A stretch of DNA of 64,000 nucleotides from Halichondria panicea (Eukaryota > Porifera > Demospongiae > Suberitida > Halichondriidae), in NCBI RefSeq assembly GCF_963675165.1, contig NC_087384.1, forward strand, positions 1,076,501 through 1,140,500, read 5' to 3'. Below, piece after piece: positions 35,101 to 47,100 of the stretch (position 1 is the stretch's first letter; each line of letters starts with the position of its first letter). The notes below the pieces were generated by a model. The model saw only the letters and a list, made by a program, of their open reading frames with translations, was not told where the DNA came from and ran no database searches. The position numbers and the translations under genes were made by a program.

Positions 35101-38100
35101 GACCATGATTCTTATTAAAAACGATCAATGCCAAAAGTCCAAGTCTAATATAAATGGCTGCAGCTACAGCGTTCTAGTGCAGCTAGAGCTACTACTAAGT
35201 AGAGTAGCAACACTCCGTGGACAAGTTATTCTACGCCAAACACCAGCTCACAATTACTAGCAAGACAAGTCAACTGTTTTTTGTCATCTTTATGCAATTG
35301 TATACTAGTCAAAATGCAGGCAAAAGAAGTAAAACTCAAAAGCCATAACAGATCTTTATCACACCGTACTATTGCCGGGTTCTGCCCAGGAATTTTGAGA
35401 GGTGGTTAAAAATGATGGGGGAAAATTCGCCCATGCAGGGGGTGTGTACGGGGAGGGGGACACAAATTTGAACATGCATGTGTTGTAAGCCATGTAAGTA
35501 TACAGCTGAAATAATTATATATGTACATTGTTGTACTTGCATCAGTACAGAATGGTGCTATACTAAGATTTCTTCATCACAGGGTCATAATCAGTACTTG
35601 GAAGTATTAACTGCACCCAGTTGCTCACTCTCTAGCTTGTCTTTCCCTTATAGCAGGTGGTCCAACTCCCTGTTTTAAGTCAGAGTTACAGTATAGCTAG
35701 CTAGCTAGCTAGCTGCAGTATAGTACTCCTCGAACTCAACAAAGCCATGCAGCTTCAATTAATTGTTCTGGTCATGCGCAGTAGAGTTCAATTAATAGTT
35801 AGCTCTATATAAGGCACATCAAGACAGTAAAACTGGTAAGCGAAGGGTTACCAAGCGAAGACTGTACTAGCAGCTAAACTGGACTAGCCAGTACTTGTAG
35901 AATGTAAAGCAGTGGTCGGAAAGGGTAAGTGGTGGTCGGAAAATATCTATAGTGATGGTCGCAGCTTACCTAAACGACCACTGTAGGCAGAACCCTGCTA
36001 TTGTCTTTTTCATAAACCATGAACACATACAGATATGCAATCACATAGAAGCGCACTGTGAATGATAGGTAAGGATTATGAGTCTTAAAAGCAGAGCTAA
36101 AAGCTTATTAGGTATTATAATTGTATGATGTGCTATTAGCGACTGGAGAGTGTACAGCAACTAATCCCGTATCACATCCAGTCTAGTAATTGCACGTCGT
36201 CATTGACAGCGTGAAATTACCTGTCAAGTAATTGCACGCTGTTAATTGCACGCTGTATTTGACAATGGGTTGTTTTCGAATATACGCTGGCAAGGCTAAT
36301 AGGACTTGGCTACGCCTCATGCAATTAGTATCCTTGCCATTGCTTGTTACTCGTGCTATTATTACACTCTTAGCCACAGTATTAATTATGAGCAATTAAA
36401 CCTCACCTTCTGTTGAATGTCAACCTGAGCCATAGCTGCAATCAACACTTCAACTACCCTCAAGTGACCATTCTGAGCAGCTACATATAGGGCAGTGGTT
36501 CCATCCTGTACAGATTCAAGTGAGGAGTGATGAGAAGGTGAACACACACAAACACTAGCTCATAGACCACGTTTTAGGTTGATACGCGTCACGACACACA
36601 ACCAGGACATGACAGAGGAAACTCTATGACTAGCTAATCTCTGAGATGTGTACAGTTAGATACACTCACCTCTTCTTGCATATCAACATTGGCTCCAGCA
36701 TCGATTAGAAGTTCCACACACTTCAGGTAACCATAGAAACTGGCTGTCCAGAGAGGGGACTGACCAGACTGTACATGAGCAGTATGTTTATAAGTGTTTG
36801 CCAGTGTAAACACATTGTGATATGATTGTGATAATTATTACTAATGTTATTCATTTACAACTGCCAGTTAGGAAAAGGCAATGAATATAGTTACTGATTG
36901 CCTTTCCTGCTAGTTGCAGTTTATACAACAGCTGGTATCTGTGACGTAGGTCTGGAGGAATGCTTTTTGTGTGACGTAGGTCTGGAGGAATGCTTTTTGT
37001 GTACAGTCTATTAGAGTTGCGTACTCTTCCTAATGAAATCTTGTCAATGCTTATTAGGCAATTGCCTTACAGTTATTGGCCTACTAACCCTAACCTACGT
37101 ACGTGCATGCATTTGATGAGCATGCTTTATTAATTACTCCATAGATGGAGCTGTAAAATACAGGTACAACGTATATCGACCTGCTTACCGTACTACTAGA
37201 ATATTTTGCGGGCCTTTGCAAATGAGCAGAAATGTTGACCCTTTGCGATCTAACTATTGCGCTCTGGCAAGGATCATGTGTATTTATATAGGTATTGCAA
37301 ATTTTATTGTTCCGAATCATTGCAGAGGCCCGGGGACTTTTTGCTCTTTCAACCCAACCCTACTATTAGCCCACCGTGCTAATGATTTATCTTTATGCAA
37401 AACAACTGGCCGAAACGAAAGTGTATACTGTAGATCTATAAACTACACTAATTGTTGTGAGGATTGAGCTAGCAACACATATACTATTCGCCATGCTACA
37501 GTTTCTAAAACATTCGTCCAGTCATAGAGTTTCCTCCTCGCCATGTCCTGGTGATCTGTAATGTGCACAAACTAGTTCACGGTATAATTTTACAAACTGA
37601 CGTAGAACGAATTCCCGAGATTCTGGGGAACTCAGTTGTGCATTTGCACTATAACTTTGGCAATAAGATACCATGCAGGCCCAGTTGTCGACCTAGCGTT
37701 AATTTAGAGAGAACTCGGTCTGGGACCGAGGCTAATTTTATTCACTACCCAAGATTGTGTAGATTATGTTAATTAAATTTATCAGTGCATGTGACGTCAA
37801 GAGTGAATGTGCTTGGCTAGCTAGCTGCATGCTGGAACTATTATACAATATCTTAACGTGGCCGGCTTAAACAAGTTTTTTTTGTAAGAGTAGCTGTTTA
37901 GGCCCACAAAAGATATAGAGTATGTTGTCATGATTATGTTCCTTTAGTGGGAAGTTAAAAATTGTTTTAGCTATGCTGGTTTCTTTAGCTCACCCTAGAG
38001 CCACGCTATGTTGTGTATCTCAAAAATACAAAAATTCCTACTCTTCGGTCCCATTAAATGTTATGATACTAGCAAGGGCGTATGAAGAGAAGAGGGCATG

Positions 38101-41100
38101 CAACTCACAATGTATACTGTGTATGCGTCATATTATTGATGAGTCAGCAGGATATGCTATTTTAGCTATGATTTAGCCACCGCCCACTAGAGAATAAAGA
38201 GTATAAAGTCACGTGCAATACATTCTTTACTATTTTTAGACATAAACCCCCGCCCATTTGTAATAGGATATATTGTAGTTGCATGCCCTCTTCTCTTCAT
38301 ACGCCCTTGATACTAGTAGTTAGCAATGAGTTGTTCATCTAGCCTTGTTTTTGAAGATTGATCCTTCATGGTCGCTTTTTGCACTTTTCTTACTAAAAGT
38401 GGTATGACGTCACCACCATTTATGGGAGTAATTAGCACAGCAAAGAAGCCTGGAGTCTTAGACTAAGAGAAGTATGGTTCCTTCCAGGCTGGAGTACGTA
38501 TAGGATCCAGAGTCAGTCAACAACCAGTCACAATTCTACTTTCTTAACAATAGTTCCTGGTATGGGATCACTTCAGCTGAAAATACATAATCAAGCCTTG
38601 ACTACGTATTTTCAGCTGAAGTGATCCCGTACCTTGACTCAAGGCCACGTGGCAAGTTTAAGCTTCTTAGCTTTTGCTCGCTTTTACTCGACAAAGAAGC
38701 TTTAACATCAAAATCTGCCACTATTTAAACCAAGATATTGTTGTGTGAAGACTACCTATGCTGCAAATGCAGTGCTATGGCATCCAGGTGAGTAGATATA
38801 CTCGTTACAAACAAACAAACAAACAAACAGACAAACAGACAGACTACTATAACCCGTGGCCGCCCACGCGCCTCGGGTTAATTACTGTAACTGACCTTGC
38901 TTTGAGTGTTGACTGTAGCCTTGGCTGCTAAGAGGACCCTCACCACCTCATCGTGTCCATTGTAACTGGCTGCGTGGAGAGCTGTCACGTTGTTCTGTAT
39001 TAGAGTGAATATACACATTATTATATACAAGGAGCATTCACAGCATGTTTGGGGTGAGCATGCGTGGTTTGAGCAAATAAACTTCACGTACTAGTTAATG
39101 CTCCGTTGCAAGTATACCGGAAGTAATAATTAGTGGGCGTTCGAAAATTCCAGGCTCTTAAATGAATTGGACTATTCTTAGTGTAGTAGGTAGTTTATGC
39201 AGACATTTCCTCCCGGAGGGAGCCACTCATTCGGCCAAAGGTGAGATTTTGCAAAACAGTCTTACTGCTTACATTTATATTTTAATAACATAGAACACAA
39301 CGCTCCCTCTAGAGGAAATGTCTGCATAAGCCTTTGAAAGCAGTGGTATGAATAATTAAGAGTTGTGTACAGCTAGATACACTCACCTCTTCTTGTATAT
39401 CAACATTGGCTCCAGCATTAATTAGAAGCTCCACACATTTTAGGTGACCATTGCAACTGGCTGCCCAGAGAGGGGACTGGCCCGACTGTACATGTAGTAC
39501 ATGAGCAGCAGTATGTTATACCATAGATATAGATACATGTAGAGGGATTAGACACGAAAATGTTTACGTAAACACTCCGCGTTATAGGGTGTGGCTAAAA
39601 CTACAAAGGATTATACCGTATATGCTTAATCAGGAGCCGCAAATACTAAATGTTTCATTTTGCTGGAAGAGGAGGCTACAATTCAAGAGAGGCCACTGTT
39701 CACTCCAGATAATTTAGTTTGTCCTCAAAAGTTGTTTTCACATGCTGCATAAACTTGAACTCTGTCATGAGAAAGTCTTTGTGAAGCACTAACAAGCTGC
39801 TACTTGTAGCTACGTACATGTAGCTAGCTGCTAGTAATAAATTTTTTTTGGCTGCCACGTGCACAAATGCTAGAGCCAAAGTTCACTGAGGCTACTATTT
39901 GAGAGCGGCTTCATTTTGCTAGCAAGGGAGGCTACTATTTGAGTGCGGCCTTTATACAAGAGCGGCCTCTGATCGAGCATATACGGTATTTATAGTCAGC
40001 ATCCTCAATACCTGTCTTGACTGCCACACAATGTGCTGTACATAGAAATTGTGAAATTGATGTTAATTATTCTAAAAAGTAAATAGAATCTAGCTATAAA
40101 AGGTCGACTATAAAATGCTACACAAGAAGAAATAGCCCTTTCTATGAAGTCGTGGGAGGTCAAGGCCCGTGGTGTGTCTAAAAGTACTAAGCCAGTTTGA
40201 AGGACTATATACAGTACAGCTTATCCATAGCATGACCATTCTATATAGCATTTAGATACATAATAACCAAGTTAAACAATGTCCTTCACTGTTTTGGCTT
40301 CACAGCAGGGAGAGAGAAAAGTTGGCATGGAGTAATTAATTCAAGAGTAAAGACAAAGGACTTAGAGCTTGTCAGTGATGTAAACTTACTTCTCTAAGTG
40401 ATTGCTAGTGGAGAGTGGCTAGCCTCATACACGGTAAACCACGAAACAGTGCAAGGTTGCAGCTGCCAATAGCTAGCGTTCTACTGCAGAGCTAACTGCG
40501 CGATCGCTAAATCATAACCGTGGAGTGTTTCAACCGTTTACAGTGTTAGAAATTACTCACTGCCATCAGTCATTGACCGGACGTTTAATTAGAATGACCA
40601 TGCATTCCAGCATGTTTCCGCTCAGTATGACCAGGCACAAATGACATTTGACCATACAGTCAATAACAATTATTTCTAACAATGCGTCTACACATAGAAG
40701 CGGTCGTTTCAAAACCTTTACCTTTTCAATCTATGGTTATACAACTAGTGTTGGCCAGTGTAAACAAAACACACACCGTATACTTACAGTGCCAGTCGGA
40801 CTCAAAGCAATTTTTGAGGTGAAAATCTGAATTACATGTGGCGCTTATTAGCCAAGGCAATCCTTAAGTTATTGGCCTACGCTAATACGCGCATCTTAGC
40901 TGCATGAGAAACAAACCATATAAGCGCCGCCATTACTATTTTAAACGCATTGGTCCGAATGTTTTGGGTTCTAAAAGGTGCGTCACTCAGAAGTATTCAT
41001 TGGCACTGAAATCAATTACTGTAACTGACCTTTTTTTGAGTGTTGACTGTAGCCTTGGCTGCTAAGAGGACCCTCACCACCTCATCATGTCCATTCTGAC

Positions 41101-44100
41101 AGGCTACGTGGAGAGCTGTCGCGTTGTCCTGTATTAGAGTGAATATATACATTATTATATACAAGGAGCATTCACAGCATGTTTAGGGTGAGCATGCGTG
41201 GTTTGAGCAAATAAACTTCACGTACTAGTTAATGCACCGTTGCAAGTATACCGGAAGTAATAATTAGTGGGCGTTCGGAAATTCCAGGCTCTTAAATGAA
41301 TAGGACTATTCTTAGTGTAGTAGGTAGTTTATGCAGACATTTCCTCCCGGAGGGAGCCACTCATTCGGCCAAAGGTGAGATTTTGCAAAACAGTCTTACT
41401 GCTTACATTTATATTTTAATAACATAGAACACAACGCTCCCTCTAGAGGAAATGTCTGTATAAGCCTTTGAAAACAGTGGTATGAATAATTAAGAGTTGT
41501 GTACAGCTAGATACACTCACCTCATCTTGTATATCAACATTGGCTCCAGCATTAATTAGAAGCTCCACACACTTCAGGTGACCATCGAAACTGGCTGCCC
41601 AGAGAGGGGACTGACCAGACTGTACATGTAGTACAGAGCAGTAGTATGTTATACCATAGATATAGATACATGTAGAAAAGATTAGACACGAAAATGTTTA
41701 CGTGAAACACTCTGCGTTATAGGGTGTGGCTAAAACTACAAAGGATTATACCGTATATGCTTAATCAGGAGCCGCGGATACTAAATGTTTCATTTTGCTG
41801 GAAGAGGAGGCTACAATTCAAGAGAGGCCACTGTTCACTCCAGATAATTTAGTTTGTCCTCAAAAGTTGTTTTCACCTGCTTGAACTCTGCCATGAGAAA
41901 GTCTTTGTGAAGCACTAACAAGCTGCTACTTGTAGCTACGTACATGCATGTAGCTAGCTGCTAGTAACAATTTTTTTTGGCTGCCACGTGCAGAAATGCT
42001 AGAGCCAAAGTTCACTGAGGCTACTATTTGAGAGCGGCTACTAAATGTTTCATTTTGCTAGCTACTATTTGAGTGCGGCCTTTATACAAGAGCGGCCTCT
42101 GATCGAGCATATACGGTATTTATAGTCAGCATCCTCAATACCTGTCTTGACTGCCACACAATGTGCTGTACATAGAAATTGTGAAATTGATGTTAGAATA
42201 ATTAAAAAGTAAATAGAATCTAGCTATAAAAGGTCGACTATAAAATGCTACACAAGAAGAAATAGCCCTTTCTATGAAGTCGTGGGAGGTCAAGGCCCGT
42301 GGTGTGTCTAAAAGTACTAAGCCAGTTTGAAGGACTATATATACAGTACAGCTTATCCATAGCATGACCATTCTATATAGCATTTAAATACATAATAACC
42401 AATGTCCTTCACTGTTTTGGCTTCACAGCAGGGAGAGAGAAAAGTTGACATGGAGTAATTAATTCAAGAGTAAAGACAAAGGGCTTAGAGCTTGTCAGTG
42501 ATATAAACTTACTTCTCTAAGTGATTGCTAGTGGAGAGTGGCTAGCCTCATGCACGGTAAACCACGAAACAGTGCAAGGTTGCAGCTGCTAATAGCTAGC
42601 GTCTACTGCAGAGCTAACTGCGCGATCGCTAAATCATAACCGTGGAGTGTTTCAACCGTTTACAGTGTTAGAAATTACTCACTGCCATCAGTCATTGACC
42701 GGACGTTTAATTAGAATGACCATGCATTTCAGCATGTTTCCGCTCAGTATGACCAGGCACAAATGACATTTGATCATACAGTCAATTCTAACACTGCGTC
42801 TACACATAGAAGCGGTCGTTTCAAATCCCTTACCTTTCAATCTATGGTTATACAACTAGTGTTGGCCAGTGTAAACAAAACACACACCGTATACTTACAG
42901 TGCCAGCCAAATATCGGACTCAAAGCAATTTTTGAGGTGAAAATCTGAATTACATGTGGCGCTTATTAGTCAAGGCAATCCTTAAGTTATTGGCCTACGC
43001 TAATACGCGCATCTTAGCTGCATGAGAAACAAACCATATAAGCGCCGCCATGACTATTTTACGCATTGGTCCGAATGTTTTGGGTTCTAAAAGGTGCGTC
43101 ACTCAGAAGTATTCATTGGCACTGAAATCAATTACTGTAACTGACCTTGTCTTGAGTGTTGACTGTAGCCTTGGCTGCTAAGAGGACCCTCACCACCTCA
43201 TCGTGTCCATTGTAACTGGCTATGAGGAGAGCTGTCACGTTGTTCTGTATTAGAGTGAATATATACATTATTATATACAAGGAGCATTCACAGCATGTTT
43301 GGGATGAGGCAAATACACTACACTTCGTGCACCGTTGCAAGTATACCGGAAGTAATAATTAGTGGGCGTTCGGAAATTCCAGGCTCTTAAATGAATAGAA
43401 CTATTTTTAGTGTAGTAGGCAGTTTATGCAGACGTTTCCTCCCGGAGGGAGCCACTCATTCGGCCAAAGGTGAGATTTTGCAAAACAGTCTTACAGCTTA
43501 CATTTATATTTTAATAACATAGAACACAACGCTCCCTCTAGAGGAAATGTCTGCATAAGCCTTTGAAAGCAGTGGTATGAATAATTAAGAGTTGTGTACA
43601 GCTAGATACACTCACCTCTTCTTGTATATCAACATTGGCTCCAGCATTAATTAGAAGCTCCACACACTTCAGGTGACCATTGCAACTGGCTGCCCAGAGA
43701 GGGGACTGACCCGACTGTACATGTAGTACATGAGCAGTAGTATGTTATACCATAGATATAGATACATGTAGAGGGATTAGACACGAAAATGTTTACGTGA
43801 AACACTAAGCATTATAGGGTGTGGCTAAAACTACAAAGGATTATACCGTATATGCTTAATCAGGAGCCGCGGATACTAAATGATTCATTTTGCTGGAAGA
43901 GGAGGCTATACAATTCAAGAGAGGCCACTGTTAAACAGTGCAAGGTTGCAGCTGCCAATAGCTAACGTCTACTGCAGAGCTAACTGCGCGATCGCTAAAT
44001 CATAACCGCGGAGTGTTTCAACCGTTTACAGTGTTAGAAATTACTCACTACCATCAGTCATTGACCGGACGTTTAATTAGAATGACCATGCATTCCAGCA

Positions 44101-47100
44101 TGTTTCCGCTCAGTATGACCAGGCACAAATGACATTTGACCATACAGTCAATAACAATTATTTCTAACAATGCGTCTACACATAGAAGCGGTCGTTTCAA
44201 ATCCTTTACCTTTTCAATCTATGGTTATACAACTAGTGTTGGCCAGTGTAAACAAAACACACACCGTATACTTACAGTGCCAGTCGGACTCGAAGCAATT
44301 TTTGAGGTGAAAATCTGAATTACATGTGGCGCTTATTAGTCAAGGCAATCCTTAAGTTATTGGCCTACGCTAATACGCGCATCTTAGCTGCATGAGAAAC
44401 AAACCATATAAGCGCCGCCATGACTATTTTACGCATTGGTCCGAATGTTTTGGGTTCTAAAAGGTGCGTCACTCAGAAGTATTCATTGGCACTGAAGTCA
44501 ACTATACGTAACTGACCTTGTTATGAGTGTTGACTGTAGCCTTGGCTGCTAAGAGGACCCTCACCACCTCATCATGTCCATTGCCACTGGCTGCGAGGAG
44601 AGCTGTCACGTTGTCCTGTATTAGAGTGAATATATACATTATTATATACAAGGAGCATTCACAGCATGTTTGGGATGAGGCAAATACACTACACTTCGTG
44701 CAAGTATACCGGAAGTAATAATTAGTGGGCGTTCGGAAATTCCAGGCTCTTAAATGAATAGGACTATTCTTAGTGTAGTAGGTAGTTTATGCAGACATTT
44801 CCTCCCGGAGGGAGCCATTCATTCGGCCAAAGGTGAGATTTTGCAAAACAGTTTTACAGCTTACATGTTATAGTTATAACACGGGCACGAGGGATGTATG
44901 GAATATATTGCACTGAAGCACGAGGGCGCCAGCCCCGAGGGCTGAGTGCAATATATTCCATGCAGCCCGAGTGCACGTGTTATAACTAGTTTATATCCCG
45001 AGGGCATAGCAACATAACACTGTCCTAGTAACACAATATAAACAGCACAAAAAAGACAGAGACAACTCTAGACACAGCTCCATCTCTTCTCTCTTCTAGA
45101 CGCCAGTATCTGCAGCGTATAAGATTGGCATGACCGACGAATGGCTTGACACAAAATTGTTGGAGTTTCAACTGAAATCTGCAAAACAGCCCCACCCCAC
45201 TTCTGCTGCTGCAAAGAAACAGCCCCACCCCACTACTCAGTGAATACATGGTATTAGCTGCTGGTCTACGCTCGGCCTCATAACCAAGCCAAGAAAGCTC
45301 GCTTCTACACTGCTGCAAAACAGCTCATGCCCCCAGCAAAAAGAGCCACTTCTAGTGCTACGGTGAAGCAGAATTGACATGCATCACGATGTCGAGGACT
45401 AGATCGATCTAGGATCAGGAACACAGAATCTTCCACAAAATGAATCTTGGACAATTTTAAAACCTGCATGGTTGCAAGAAGAAACTCCAGCAGTGCTGAA
45501 CATTCATTCCTGCATGGCTGGACATACTTTGATACTTGTTATTTCTCATGCGTATTAATTTAATTTTAATTTAATTGTCTGTCTAATTGCCAGAGGGGCG
45601 TTTTGCGGTCAGTGCAATATGACTTTGCGGTCAGTGCAATATGACTTTCAGCAGTGCAATATGCTTCATATTGCACTTGGCAACAACGTAGCAACGGGAT
45701 ATAATTATATTTTAATGAAAGCACCGCAGGTGCTGATGCCTCGGTGGAGGTGCCAAAGCTACATAACATAAAACTACTAATAGCTAGCTTTTATTATACA
45801 CACATTGAATTTTGCTGCATGCAATCAACCGAATAGTGGGTAATGATCGACCATGATTGTTGTTAAAAACGATCGATGCCAAAAGTTCAAGTCTAAAATT
45901 AATGACTGCAAGTCAGCAGAGCCTTGCAGCTCTCTGCTCACTCTTGCAGCTACCAATAGCTAGCGTTCTAGTGCAGAGCTAACTACTAAGTAGAGTAGTA
46001 ACACTCGGTGAACAAGTTTTGCTACGGACTCTTCTGAAAAGGCTGCAATAGCATTCCAAGTAAGCAAAACTAGGCATAACTCGAGAACGAAGCATTATTT
46101 TGCAAATCCACGAATTAAAATCCAAGTAAACATGACTAGAAGCCTATAGAAACTCTTACTTGCACTTGATTCATCCTTGAGCAGCTGTAGCGGTCTACAC
46201 ACACACACACACAGACACACTACCGTATACCTCGCTTGCGCATGCGCACCGAGGCATAATAACATAGAACACAACGCCCACTCTAGAGGAAATGTCTGCA
46301 TAAGCCTTTGAAAACAGTGGTATGAATAATTAAGAGTTGTGTACAGCTAGATACACTCACCTCTTGTTGTATATCATCAACATTGGCTCCAGCATTAATT
46401 AGAAGCTCCACACACTTCAGGTGGCCATCGTAACTAGCTACCCAGAGAGGGGACTGGCCCGACTGTACATGTAGTACAGAGCAGTAGTATGTTATACCAT
46501 AGATATAGATACATGTAGAGGGATTAGACACGAAAATGTTTACGTGAAACACTCAGCGTTATAGGGTGTGGCTAAAACTACAAACGATTATACCGTATAT
46601 GCTTAATCAGGAGCCGCGGATACTAAATGATTCATTTTGCTGGAAGAGGAGGCTACAATTCAAGAGAGGCCACTGTTAAACAGTGCAAGGTTGCAGCTGC
46701 CAATAGCTAACGTCTACTGCAGAGCTAACTGCGCGATCGCTAAATCAGTGATGTAAACTTACTTCTCTAAGTGATTGCTAGTGGAGAGTGGCTAGCCTCA
46801 TGCACGGTAAACCACGAAACAGTGCAAGGTTGCAGCTGCCAATAGCTAGCGTTCTACTGCAGAGCTAACTGCGCGATCGCTAAATCATAACCGCGGAGTG
46901 TTTCAACCGTTTACAGTGTTAGAAATTACTCACTACCATCAGTCATTGACCAGACGTTTAATTAGAATGACCATGCATTCCAGGCACAAATGACATTTGA
47001 CCATATAGTCAATAACAATTATTTCTAACAATGCGTCTACACATAGAAGCGGTCGTTTCAAATCCCTCACCTTTCAATCTATGGTTATACAACTTCAATC

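Larger units (their letters stand above)
36769..38895. other. 2.1 kb intron with several repeats
   Basis: Contains a 32-base direct duplication near 36951-37014 (GTGACGTAGGTCTGG), a CCGTACTACTAGAAT MITE remnant near 37192, a TAGCCTCGG-type terminus near 37730, the MITE at 38073-38309 and the hairpin at 38559-38633. No exon. Confidence 0.45.
36670..46462 (-). repeat. Tandem array of ankyrin exon pairs
   Basis: Two exon types alternate: an S type (SGQSPLWAAS..GHLKCVELLI) at 46462, 43714, 41619, 39485, 36768 and a D type (DNVTALHAAS.NGHDEVVRVLL) at 44615, 43244, 41128, 38994. D-exon spacing is 1371, 2116 and 2134 bases; the short one lacks about 0.75 kb of intron. Introns are as alike as exons, so whole pair units were copied. 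Each exon is 99 bases, phase 0, so gain or loss keeps the frame. Confidence 0.85.

Noticed and set aside
45025-45318. 97-codon minus-strand open frame in the palindrome-led insertion
   Set aside because: No domain; composition is unlike the confirmed exons and it lies in a repeat.
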